Under the pieces are notes generated by a model. It did not search any database. It was not told where the DNA came from and saw only the letters and a list, made by a program, of their open reading frames with translations. A stretch of DNA of 64,000 nt from Nostoc sp. CENA543 (lineage in GTDB: Bacteria > Cyanobacteriota > Cyanobacteriia > Cyanobacteriales > Nostocaceae): contig NZ_CP023278.1 in NCBI RefSeq assembly GCF_002896875.1, positions 2,480,001 to 2,544,000 on the forward strand, in the 5' to 3' direction. Position numbers and translations under genes: made by a program. Positions 1 through 7,266 of this stretch are shown here, piece by piece (within the stretch, counting starts at the first letter, position 1; the number at the start of each line of letters is the position of its first letter).

Positions 1-1
1 A

Positions 2-172
2 GTACAATTAGTATTTGGCATTGTGCCGATGTTAGTAATTGCCGGAATTATTGAAGGCTTTTTCTCTCCTAATCCTATAATTCCCGACCCGTTTAAGTAT
101 CTATTCGGTTTAGGATTATTCATAATTCTAGTCATATATTGTAACCGCAAACGTACATCAGCCAATAGTTAG
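2..172 (+). CDS. SpoIIM-like (DUF95) membrane protein, C-terminal end
   Basis: The window opens inside this gene; 56 residues remain before a TAG stop. The visible part has a hydrophobic helix with VPMLVIAGIIEGFFSP, a PDPFKYLFGLGLF linker and a last hydrophobic helix ending in a basic tail (CNRKRTSANS). The IAGxIEGFxSP pattern before the last helix is what I associate with the end of stage II sporulation protein M / DUF95 integral membrane proteins, which are common in cyanobacteria that do not sporulate. Function there is unknown. The assignment rests on this short tail only. Confidence 0.55.
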   Translation, partial: VQLVFGIVPMLVIAGIIEGFFSPNPIIPDPFKYLFGLGLFIILVIYCNRKRTSANS

Positions 173-459
173 AAATTTTTCCAAATTTCTTTTACCTTTT
201 ACCTTTTAACTTTTGCCTTTCCATGTACGGTTATTGCTATCTATAACGTTCATGAAACCGAACCTCCAGCTATTTTATAGTGATCTAGTGTGGTAGTGAG
301 GAAGCTTAAAAAAAGCTTTACAACACAGAACACTGAACCATAAATATACTGCTGTGCATTCAGTAAACAAGCTTAAAATTATACCAATTTCAAGATTTTG
401 AATTTTGAATTGGCATGAGGCTTCCTAATACTAGGTAGTGCATTTTCAGAGGTGATATT
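173..459. other. Intergenic region upstream of hsp20, with an ATACCAATT-bounded repeat
   Basis: There is no convincing gene. A short repeat lies at 381-416, bounded by ATACCAATT and AATTGGCAT with TTTTGAA heptamers inside; the same ends bound larger elements at 25407-25552 and 35470-35662. The hsp20 ribosome-binding site (GAGGTGAT) lies just before 460. No heat-shock operator (CIRCE) is visible. Confidence 0.5.
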
Positions 460-927
460 ATGGCACTTATTCGTTGGGAACCTTTCAGAGATATTGAACG
501 CTTAGAACCATTCCGTGAAATCGACACATTGCAACGGCAAATGAATCGTCTATTTGAAAGATTAATGCCAACAGACGGTGCAGAAAGAATGGGATTTGCA
601 TTCATACCTGCGGCTGAAATCGAAGAAAAAGAAGATGCAATTCACCTGAAATTAGAAGTACCTGGCTTAGAATCCAAAGATATTAGTGTAGAAGCTACAC
701 CAGATGCAATTGTGATTAGCGGTGAACGCAAATCCGAAACCACAACTGAAGAAGGCGGCGTTACCCGTTCTGAATTCCGCTACGGCAGATTCCAAAGAGA
801 AATACCTTTACCTTGTCAAATTCAAAACGACAAAGTCCAAGCCGAATACAAAAATGGCATCCTACGCTTAACGCTACCAAAAGCAGAATCAGAAAGACAA
901 AAAGTGGTGAAAGTTAATGTGGGATGA
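460..927 (+). CDS. hspA: Small heat shock protein, Hsp20/alpha-crystallin family
   Basis: This is an ATP-independent holdase chaperone of 155 residues, the usual size for bacterial Hsp20. The N-terminal arm (MALIRWEPFRDIERLEPFRE, then LQRQMNRLFERL) is typical of cyanobacterial HspA. The alpha-crystallin domain spans about residues 47-145 and has the conserved VPGL, the FRYGRFQREIPLP strand and the AEYKNGILRLTLPK motif (A-x-x-x-N-G-[IL]-L). GAGGTGAT precedes the ATG at a good distance. It lies 137 bp upstream of dnaK on the same strand, a sensible pairing since Hsp20 holds clients that DnaK refolds. The symbol follows cyanobacterial usage; paralogs are possible elsewhere in the genome. Confidence 0.93.
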   Translation: MALIRWEPFRDIERLEPFREIDTLQRQMNRLFERLMPTDGAERMGFAFIPAAEIEEKEDAIHLKLEVPGLESKDISVEATPDAIVISGERKSETTTEEGGVTRSEFRYGRFQREIPLPCQIQNDKVQAEYKNGILRLTLPKAESERQKVVKVNVG

Positions 928-937
928 GAGTGAGTTG

Positions 938-978
938 TGAGTGCTGAGTGTTGATTTAGTACATATACTCAGCACTCA
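938..978 (+). terminator. Hairpin between hsp20 and dnaK
   Basis: A perfect 12-bp inverted repeat (TGAGTGCTGAGT at 938-949, ACTCAGCACTCA at 967-978) with a 17-nt loop lies just after the hsp20 stop. No strong T-tract follows, so it may act as a 3'-end stabiliser or partial terminator. A C-rich tandem tract (ACACCCTC-type units) fills about 998-1048, just before the dnaK ribosome-binding site. Confidence 0.4.
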
Positions 979-1064
979 TACGTCATTATTATTACCCATA
1001 CACCCTCACACCCTCACACCCTTACACCCCCACACCCCTACACCCCTAAAAAAAGGAAATTCTT

Positions 1065-2933
1065 ATGGCAAAAGTAGTTGGTATTGATTTAGGGACGACG
1101 AACTCTTGTGTTGCTGTTATGGAAGGGGGACAACCAACGGTTATTGCTAATGCAGAGGGACAACGTGTCACGCCTTCTGTGGTTGCATACACCAAAACAG
1201 GTGAACGTTTGGTGGGTCAAATTGCCAGGCGGCAAGCTGTAATGAACCCAGAAAACACCTTTTATTCTGTCAAACGCTTCATTGGACGGAAATTTGATGA
1301 AGTTACCCACGAGTCTACAGAGGTGTCTTATCAAGTTGTGCGTGACAGTAATGGCAATGTGAAACTGAACTGTCCCGCCGCTAGTAAACAATTTGCCCCG
1401 GAAGAAGTTTCTGCTCAAGTGCTGCGGAAATTGGTAGATGATGCTAGCAAATATTTAGGTGAAAAAGTGACTCAAGCCGTAATTACAGTTCCGGCTTACT
1501 TTAATGACTCCCAACGCCAAGCTACTAAGGACGCTGGGAAGATTGCTGGTATAGAAGTTCTCCGCATCATTAATGAACCCACAGCCGCCGCCCTCGCCTA
1601 CGGTTTGGATAAGAAGCAAAACGAAACTATCTTAGTGTTTGACTTGGGTGGTGGTACTTTTGATGTTTCCGTTCTAGAGGTGGGTGAAGGTGTATTTGAA
1701 GTCAAATCTACTAGTGGTGACACCCATTTAGGTGGTGACGACTTTGATAAAAAAATAGTTGATTGGCTGGCTAGTGAATTTCAAAGTAACGAAGGTATAG
1801 ATTTACGCAAAGATAAACAAGCACTGCAACGATTAACAGAAGCAGCCGAAAAAGCCAAAATTGAACTTTCCAGCGCGACTCAAACTAATATTAATCTGCC
1901 TTTTGTCACAGCTACGCAAACAGGGCCGAAACATCTAGATATGATCCTGACACGGGCGAAATTTGAAGAGATGTGTGCAGATTTGTTTGACCGTTGCCGG
2001 AAACCAGTACAACAAGCCTTACAAGATGCGAAAATCTCCCACGCCCAACTTGATGAAGTTGTACTTGTGGGTGGTTCAACTCGCATTCCTGCGGTGCAAG
2101 CATTAGTCCGTCAGATAACTGGGAAAGAACCCTGTCAAGGTGTAAACCCAGATGAAGTGGTAGCAGTTGGTGCAGCCATTCAAGCGGGTGTATTGTCAGG
2201 GGAAGTCAAAGACATATTACTGTTGGATGTGACACCGTTGTCTTTGGGTGTAGAAACTCTCGGCGGTGTCATGACGAAGATTATTGAACGGAACACTACG
2301 ATTCCTGTCAAGAAGTCAGAAACTTTTTCCACAGCCGCCGATGGACAAACTAATGTGGAAATTCATGTGTTGCAAGGAGAAAGAGAATTAGCTCAACATA
2401 ACAAGAGTTTGGGTAATTTTCGTTTAGATGGTATTCCACCAGCACCTAGAGGTGTACCGCAAATAGAGGTAACTTTTGATATTGATGCCAATGGGATTCT
2501 CTCGGTGACAGCAAAAGACCGGGCGACCAATAAACAGCAGTCAATTTCGATTACTGGGGCTTCTACTTTGGATAAACGCGATGTGGAACGCATGGTGAGG
2601 GATGCAGAAGCCCACGCCGCCGAAGACCACAAACGCCGTGAACAAATAGACACCAAGAATTTAGCCGATTCTTTGGTGTATCAAGCAGAAAAACAACTGC
2701 GAGATTTAGGTGATAAGGTTAGTGCTAGCGATAGGAGTCGAGTAGAAGGGCTAGTTAATGATTTACGCGAGGCCATTAACCAAGATAATAGCGATCGCAT
2801 TAAATCTTTAAGCAATGAGTTACAGCAAGCCCTCATGCAAGTTGGTAGTGCTGTTTACGCCCAAGCCGCAGGCGAACAAAGAAGTGGTGGCGATGATGTC
2901 ATTGATGCGGATTTTGTTGAAAGTAATAATTAG
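1065..2933 (+). CDS. dnaK: Molecular chaperone DnaK (Hsp70)
   Basis: This is an ATP-driven chaperone of 622 residues. The N-terminal ATPase domain (about 1-380) shows the phosphate-1 motif [42 protein letters not shown] and [14 protein letters not shown]. The substrate-binding domain starts near [14 protein letters not shown], followed by a helical lid and a C-terminus ending in [12 protein letters not shown], close to the EEVD-like acidic end of canonical DnaK. AAAGGAAA lies just upstream of the ATG. Cyanobacteria carry several dnaK genes; the sequence does not show which numbered paralog this is. No dnaJ or grpE is adjacent, but hsp20 lies upstream. Confidence 0.97.
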   Translation: MAKVVGIDLGTTNSCVAVMEGGQPTVIANAEGQRVTPSVVAYTKTGERLVGQIARRQAVMNPENTFYSVKRFIGRKFDEVTHESTEVSYQVVRDSNGNVKLNCPAASKQFAPEEVSAQVLRKLVDDASKYLGEKVTQAVITVPAYFNDSQRQATKDAGKIAGIEVLRIINEPTAAALAYGLDKKQNETILVFDLGGGTFDVSVLEVGEGVFEVKSTSGDTHLGGDDFDKKIVDWLASEFQSNEGIDLRKDKQALQRLTEAAEKAKIELSSATQTNINLPFVTATQTGPKHLDMILTRAKFEEMCADLFDRCRKPVQQALQDAKISHAQLDEVVLVGGSTRIPAVQALVRQITGKEPCQGVNPDEVVAVGAAIQAGVLSGEVKDILLLDVTPLSLGVETLGGVMTKIIERNTTIPVKKSETFSTAADGQTNVEIHVLQGERELAQHNKSLGNFRLDGIPPAPRGVPQIEVTFDIDANGILSVTAKDRATNKQQSISITGASTLDKRDVERMVRDAEAHAAEDHKRREQIDTKNLADSLVYQAEKQLRDLGDKVSASDRSRVEGLVNDLREAINQDNSDRIKSLSNELQQALMQVGSAVYAQAAGEQRSGGDDVIDADFVESNN

Positions 2934-2952
2934 TGGTAAGTGGTGAGTGGTG

Positions 2953-2983
2953 AGTGCTGAGTAAGATATTTTTACTCGGCACT
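2953..2983 (+). terminator. Stem-loop after dnaK
   Basis: A 12-bp stem (AGTGCTGAGTAA at 2953-2964 with TTACTCGGCACT at 2972-2983, one G-T pair) with a 7-nt loop begins about 20 bp after the dnaK stop. Only TTT then C follows, so termination strength is uncertain. The stem arms resemble the gagtgctgagt repeats elsewhere in the window. Confidence 0.45.
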
Positions 2984-3558
2984 TTCACATAGGAATCTGA
3001 TTTGATTATGTTATTTGTGTAGTTAGGAAATGTCTCAAGCAGGAACAGGAAACAGTAGGTGTGGTAATTTTTGTTCAAAAATGAAATCTGAATCGTATAA
3101 ATACTTATATCTGCTTTTCACAGGACAAAATTCACTAAAACTTCTCCCTCAAGAAACTTACTCCCAGAGTAGCAAGACAACTTTGGTTTAGACGGTTTAG
3201 GTACTTCCCTGGCATCTTGCTATGAGCATAAAAATTTATAACTAAAAGTACAATGTTTACAATCGTGAAAGTTTGTCATAAATTTTTGTGAAGAAAGTTT
3301 TCAGCTAGCTGGTTTCTAAATTTTTGGTGTTTAATACGCCAAAAATATGGCAGTCAATAGTACCTAAATGTCGATAATGAACTATATGCTAATAAAACAA
3401 CTAATTGATTGTTCCTGGTTTCTACTATGCCTACTTTACATCTGTCCTTCTGCACAAGATTGCTGATGAGAATCAAGTAGACGACAAAACACACACGGAT
3501 CTCAATTTGTTTGCTTGAATAGCTATATTGATAGGATTGCAACTTCACTTTTTTGATT
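2984..3558. other. Gene-poor intergenic region between dnaK and the Zn-ribbon protein
   Basis: This AT-rich stretch of about 575 bp has no reading frame I would support on either strand. It contains several A/T tracts. The region probably carries the promoter of the small downstream gene, but I cannot point to a clear -35/-10 pair. Confidence 0.4.
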
Positions 3559-3804
3559 ATGCCCAGTAAGTTAATTGATGTTAGAGAATATACAGTCAAA
3601 GCTCATCAAAGGCTGATTCACACTCGCGTGTTTAATTTTGTCTGTAAAGAGTGCAACGAAGCTACAAAACGTGAGACTTTCGGCCCTCGTCCTTTATATT
3701 GTGAAAGATGTCGTCCGCCACAACCACCGAAAAAATCTCAACAGCCATCTCGCAAGGCTAAACCTCGACCCATGTCTTATAAAAGTGATACTGATTTAGG
3801 TTGA
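3559..3804 (+). CDS. Small protein with a CxxC-x(n)-CxxC zinc-ribbon-like motif, unknown function
   Basis: This 81-residue protein has Cys pairs in FVCKECNEA and [11 protein letters not shown], about 22 residues apart, which suggests one bound zinc. The C-terminal third is basic and Pro/Gln/Ser-rich ([18 protein letters not shown]), as in a nucleic-acid-binding tail. I chose ATG at 3559; a TTG two codons earlier (3553) is possible. No good ribosome-binding site is visible for either. The stop is 14 bp upstream of the next start, so the two genes are probably co-transcribed. I do not recognise a named family. Confidence 0.65.
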   Translation: MPSKLIDVREYTVKAHQRLIHTRVFNFVCKECNEATKRETFGPRPLYCERCRPPQPPKKSQQPSRKAKPRPMSYKSDTDLG

Positions 3805-3818
3805 TTGAGAACTACACA

Positions 3819-4796
3819 ATGAATAATCAATTAAATTTAGAACCCCCCCCGCAGGACTTCATCTCACCATTATTAGAACTCAGGGACTACTACAGTCGTC
3901 TTGTAGAAGAGTATGAAACTCTGTACACACAGGCGCGATCGCAACTTGACCATGTACAAGCATTATTAGCAAATTGGTCTGTGGCTACAGAAACTAAAAG
4001 CCAGGTTGCTACCCTCGAAGTTAGTCAAGATGTATCCAAAAATCTTCAAGATGAGCCTTTGTTGTCTTCGTCTGATCAAGTTTCCCAAGTAGTTATTGAT
4101 TCAGTAGAACCCAGCGCGGACAGTGAAGAAAACGAAGAAGCAGTAACCGTTGCAGAAACGAAAGTTGCATCCACTCCAGAGGTGACAGCAGAAAGCATTA
4201 AAGGAATTGACTTCCCCATGCTGCCTGAGTATAAAGCGATGAGTCGGATGGAAGCTATTCAAAAGTTACTACAGGAACACTTGGGTGCTGTATGTCATAT
4301 AGATTTCATCGTGCGATCGCTCTATGGTGAGTTAGATCCACATATTTTTAAAGTAGTTAAAGGTAGAGTCCAATCTTCCCTCACCCAAGGTAGAGAAAGA
4401 AAGGTATGGTTTGGGATACCTGACGAACCTGGTTGTTACACCATAGACTTAACTTTGGTTAATTCTAATCGCACTCATACTTACTCTCGCAATGGCAAAA
4501 GTAAGAGGAAGCCACCTTTAATAGTTCCGAAAGCTAAAGTTGTGCCGATGCTCAAACCCTATGAAGGTCAATTTTTAATTGATGCTCTCACTGTTTTCTT
4601 TCGACACAATCCAGGAAAAGTATTTAGTGTGGCGGAAGTCGTCACAGGTTTATATGGAGACATCAATGATGAAGATTACCGCGAGGTTAAAGGCAAAGTC
4701 TTAAATGAACTATCACGCGGTTATCGCATCGGCAGATTCGACAGAATGCCGGAAAAGGTTGGTTTTTATACTTTGGATGTAGATTTGGCGAATTAG
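3819..4796 (+). CDS. Uncharacterised protein with two tandem winged-helix-like repeats
   Basis: This 325-residue protein has three parts: an N-terminal stretch predicted as coiled coil (about 15-55, YYSRLVEEYETLYTQARSQL), an acidic low-complexity linker (about 60-130), and two related C-terminal modules. The modules share ...LL/LTVF..H.G.V..v..iVrsLYGel/gdi....(F/Y)+vVKG+V...L..GR..+.WF/iGRFD+.P...G.YTLDv.L, at about 145-215 and 255-323. The repeats resemble DNA-binding winged helices in length and pattern; that is inference. ATG at 3819 was preferred over an in-frame TTG at 3801 that overlaps the stop of the previous gene. It converges on glpK. Confidence 0.7.
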   Translation: MNNQLNLEPPPQDFISPLLELRDYYSRLVEEYETLYTQARSQLDHVQALLANWSVATETKSQVATLEVSQDVSKNLQDEPLLSSSDQVSQVVIDSVEPSADSEENEEAVTVAETKVASTPEVTAESIKGIDFPMLPEYKAMSRMEAIQKLLQEHLGAVCHIDFIVRSLYGELDPHIFKVVKGRVQSSLTQGRERKVWFGIPDEPGCYTIDLTLVNSNRTHTYSRNGKSKRKPPLIVPKAKVVPMLKPYEGQFLIDALTVFFRHNPGKVFSVAEVVTGLYGDINDEDYREVKGKVLNELSRGYRIGRFDRMPEKVGFYTLDVDLAN

Positions 4797-4825
4797 GGAT
4801 TGGGGAGGCAAGAGGCAGGGGGGCA

Positions 4826-4868
4826 GGGGGCAGGGGGAAATAGGGCAATTTTTCTCCCCCTTGCCCCC
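4826..4868. terminator. G/C-rich inverted repeat between convergent genes
   Basis: A G-rich left arm (4826-4837) and C-rich right arm (4856-4868) flank an AT-rich loop containing TTTTT. The element lies between the convergent ends of the winged-helix-like gene and glpK, so it could end transcription in both directions. It is built from the ggcaggggg repeat common elsewhere in this window, so a purely repetitive origin is also possible. Confidence 0.3.
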
Positions 4869-4891
4869 CGCACCCTGCACCAATTCCTCTT

Positions 4892-6391
4892 CTATGCCCA
4901 ATCTAAGGTGCGTTTGACGGCTTTTTGCCAGGTGGTAAAGTTATGTGTGATGGGGTTTGGTTCAAATATGCGGTCAATTTGTCTTTGGTTGACTAATGCT
5001 GTGTAACTGTCCCAAAATCCTACGGCTAAACCGGCGGCAAAGGCTGCACCTTGGACTGTGGTGTCGCGCATGGTGGGACGTTCTACCGGAATTCCTAATA
5101 CATCGGCTTGAAATTGCATGAGGAAATTATTCTCACAAGCACCACCATCGACTATTAAACGTTGCATGGGATGACTGCATGAGGCGTTAATGGCTTGTAC
5201 TACTTCTACCACTTGATAGGCGATCGCTTCTAATACGGCTCTGACTAAATGCTGGGGTTGGACACTGGCGGTAATGCCTAAGAATGCGCCTCTAGCAGTC
5301 ATATCCCAGTAAGGCGCGCCTAATCCACTAAAAGCAGGGACAAAATAAACTCCGCCGTTGTCTGATACCTGCGTCGCCATTGTCTCTGTTTCCGCCGCCG
5401 TTTTAATAAACTTGAGACTGTCTCGCAACCATTGGATACAAGCACCACTAGTAAACATACTACCTTCTAGGGCATAGCCGACATTTAAATTTTGACTGGC
5501 ACTGGTTTGTGTCCAAGCAACTGTAGAGATTAATTTATTTGGCGATCGCACAATCTCCTTTCCAGTGTGAGCCACTAAAAAGCTACCAGTGCCGTAAGTA
5601 CATTTCATCAAACCAGGGCGATCGCAGCCGTGACCAAATAAAGCGGCTTGCTGATCACCTAAAATAGCTGTGATGGGAATGGCTGCACCGAGTAAATCAG
5701 CATCGGTAACGCCAAATTCGCCTAAGCTGGGTTGGATTTGCGGCAATATCTGCGTCGGAATTTGGAAAATATCTAATAATCTCTCATCCCACTCGCAGGT
5801 TTGGAGATTCATTAACATCGTGCGGCTAGCGTTGCTGTGGTCGGTGGCGTGGACTTTCCCACCTGTTAATTTCCACAGTATCCAGGTATCAATTGTACCT
5901 GCTAAGACATGACTTAAATCAACATCGGTCATTTGGTCTAATAGCCATCTGAGCTTAGTTGCCGAGAAATAAGCATCGATAACTAAACCAGTGCGATTAT
6001 ATATTTCTTGAGCATAGCCTTGCTCTTGTAATTGATTACACAAAGGAGCAGTCCGCCTATCTTGCCAAACAATGGCTTTGTGTAACGGTTTCCCTGTGGT
6101 TTTATCCCAGAGTAAACAAGTTTCTCGTTGTACAGTCAAACCAATAGCAGCAATTTCTGATGGGGTAATTTGAGCGTGCGAGATAGCAGTTTTAATTACC
6201 CAGCAAGCATCATGCCAAATTTGTTGCGGGTCATGTTCCAACCATCCCGGCTGGGGATAATATTGTGTGAGTTCTTTATATGCTTGTCCGACAATCTTAC
6301 CATCTGCGTTGAAGATAAAAGCGCGGTTGCCTGTCGTACCTAAATCCAACGCTAAGATATACCGTGATGATGTGCTGCTCAATGTCTGCAT
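4892..6391 (-). CDS. glpK: Glycerol kinase
   Basis: This FGGY-family kinase phosphorylates glycerol to glycerol-3-phosphate in the cytoplasm. From ATG at 6391 the product is 499 residues, the standard GlpK length. GAAGGGAG lies at the right distance before this ATG; an upstream in-frame start at 6484 would add 31 residues not seen in the family. Motifs include ILALDLGTTGNRAFIF (phosphate 1), VQRETCLLWD, WQDRRTAP, GTIDTWILWKLTGG, ILGDQQAALFGHGC, KCTYGTGSFL, and the C-terminal FGGY-type sequence LIVDGGACENNFLMQFQADV. No glycerol facilitator or G3P dehydrogenase lies next to it. Confidence 0.96.
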   Translation of the reverse strand: MQTLSSTSSRYILALDLGTTGNRAFIFNADGKIVGQAYKELTQYYPQPGWLEHDPQQIWHDACWVIKTAISHAQITPSEIAAIGLTVQRETCLLWDKTTGKPLHKAIVWQDRRTAPLCNQLQEQGYAQEIYNRTGLVIDAYFSATKLRWLLDQMTDVDLSHVLAGTIDTWILWKLTGGKVHATDHSNASRTMLMNLQTCEWDERLLDIFQIPTQILPQIQPSLGEFGVTDADLLGAAIPITAILGDQQAALFGHGCDRPGLMKCTYGTGSFLVAHTGKEIVRSPNKLISTVAWTQTSASQNLNVGYALEGSMFTSGACIQWLRDSLKFIKTAAETETMATQVSDNGGVYFVPAFSGLGAPYWDMTARGAFLGITASVQPQHLVRAVLEAIAYQVVEVVQAINASCSHPMQRLIVDGGACENNFLMQFQADVLGIPVERPTMRDTTVQGAAFAAGLAVGFWDSYTALVNQRQIDRIFEPNPITHNFTTWQKAVKRTLDWA

Positions 6392-6537
6392 TCTCCCTTC
6401 AGGGAATTCAAAATTTTTAGAATTAATATAAATCGTTGGTGTATCGTTAGTGTGTAGGTGCAAGCCATCACACGTCACAGGCATCGTTGTTAATTATAAT
6501 GTGATTGTATGCAGTTTTTATTTATAGATAACTTATT

Positions 6538-6843
6538 ATGCAATACCAGATTTTTGTGCAGAATCAACAGAATAACTCTATCGCCTCAGTGGTTGGTATG
6601 CCCAATGTCATAGCAGAGGCTAATACAGAAGCAGAAGTAATTGCCAAAATTAAATCTGTCTTAGAAGCACAATTAGCTACAGGTAAGTTTATGACTATTG
6701 AAGTCAACCCAGAAACAGTTCCTCATCAGGAAACAACTCAGATGAAGTATGCTGGCATATTTGCTGATGATCCATCATTTGATGATTTTATGGAGAAATT
6801 AGCTATTATCCGTGCAGAATCAAATGCTCATACAGATGAGTGA
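6538..6843 (+). CDS. Antitoxin-like protein (HicB/VapB-type) upstream of a truncated PIN toxin
   Basis: This 101-residue protein has an N-terminal half (MQYQIFVQNQ...ASVVGMPNVIAEANTEAEVIAKIKSVLEAQLATGKF) with the alternating strand/helix layout of small antitoxin folds. The acidic C-terminal tail (YAGIFADDPSFDDFMEKLAIIRAE) is typical of VapB-type antitoxins that wrap a PIN toxin. Its TGA overlaps the ATG of the next frame (TGATG at 6841-6845), the coupled arrangement usual for toxin-antitoxin pairs. The partner is broken (see 6843-6989), so this appears to be an orphan antitoxin. The exact antitoxin family is uncertain. Confidence 0.65.
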   Translation: MQYQIFVQNQQNNSIASVVGMPNVIAEANTEAEVIAKIKSVLEAQLATGKFMTIEVNPETVPHQETTQMKYAGIFADDPSFDDFMEKLAIIRAESNAHTDE

Positions 6844-6989
6844 TGACAAATTACATTTTAGATACAGATCACTTAAGTCTTTATGGCAGAAATCACCCTA
6901 ATCTTATATCCAGACTCCTAACAGCAAAAATCCAATTAACAACAACTGCAATTAATGTTGAGGAACAGTCAAACAATTTTAGATTTTAG
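6843..6989 (+). pseudogene. Truncated VapC-type PIN-domain toxin
   Basis: A 48-codon frame starts at the ATG that overlaps the antitoxin stop. It reads MTNYILDTDHLSLYGRNHPN then LISRLLTAKIQLTTTAINVE. This matches the start of VapC PIN RNases: first catalytic Asp in ILDTDHLSL, then the ITTxxINVEE segment with the conserved Glu. A full VapC has about 130 residues. Here the frame runs directly into a heptameric repeat (ttttaga units) and stops, so the two later acidic residues are missing. I infer that repeat insertion or deletion removed the C-terminal two thirds. Confidence 0.7.
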
Positions 6990-7222
6990 ATTTTGGATTT
7001 TAGATTTTAGATTGACTGCACCCATAAAACCAATTCGCAATGGACTAAAGTCCCGCTACGCTCTAAGCGCAGCTATGCCGCAGGCTTTACGCAATTAATT
7101 CAGCCACCCACGGTGGGGCTTGTACCAAAAACAATCCAAAATCCAAAATTTAAAATGTAGATGTGTACTAGCCCAATGAATCATCCACAACAATTCACCA
7201 CCGAGAAATCAGGCAAACATAC
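6990..7222. repeat. Repeat-rich gap upstream of the DGR target gene
   Basis: It begins with (attttag)-type heptamers, then holds a 63-bp repeat at 7036-7098. This is the reverse complement, with one mismatch, of 35534-35596. It continues with aattcagccacccac followed by a ggtggggctt arm (a GC hairpin) at about 7096-7122. The sequence cgcaattaattcagccaccc recurs inside the reverse transcriptase gene near 10423, so the same repeat family occurs on both sides of the target gene. Confidence 0.75.
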
Positions 7223-7228
7223 TATAAT
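7223..7228 (+). promoter_or_regulatory. Candidate -10 box for the DGR target operon
   Basis: A perfect TATAAT lies 39 bp before the ATG at 7267. No good TTGACA-like -35 is found 16-18 bp upstream, so this would be a -10-dominated or activator-dependent promoter. It is the only consensus -10 in the gap before the target gene. Confidence 0.35.
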
Positions 7229-7266
7229 CGGTTAACAGCGTCATTTATCTCACTTTTCTACCCAAA

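Noticed and set aside
938-978. CIRCE heat-shock operator upstream of dnaK
   Set aside because: CIRCE is TTAGCACTC-N9-GAGTGCTAA. Here the arms are in reverse order (GAGTGCTGAGT then ACTCAGCACTC) and the sequence belongs to the gagtgct repeats.
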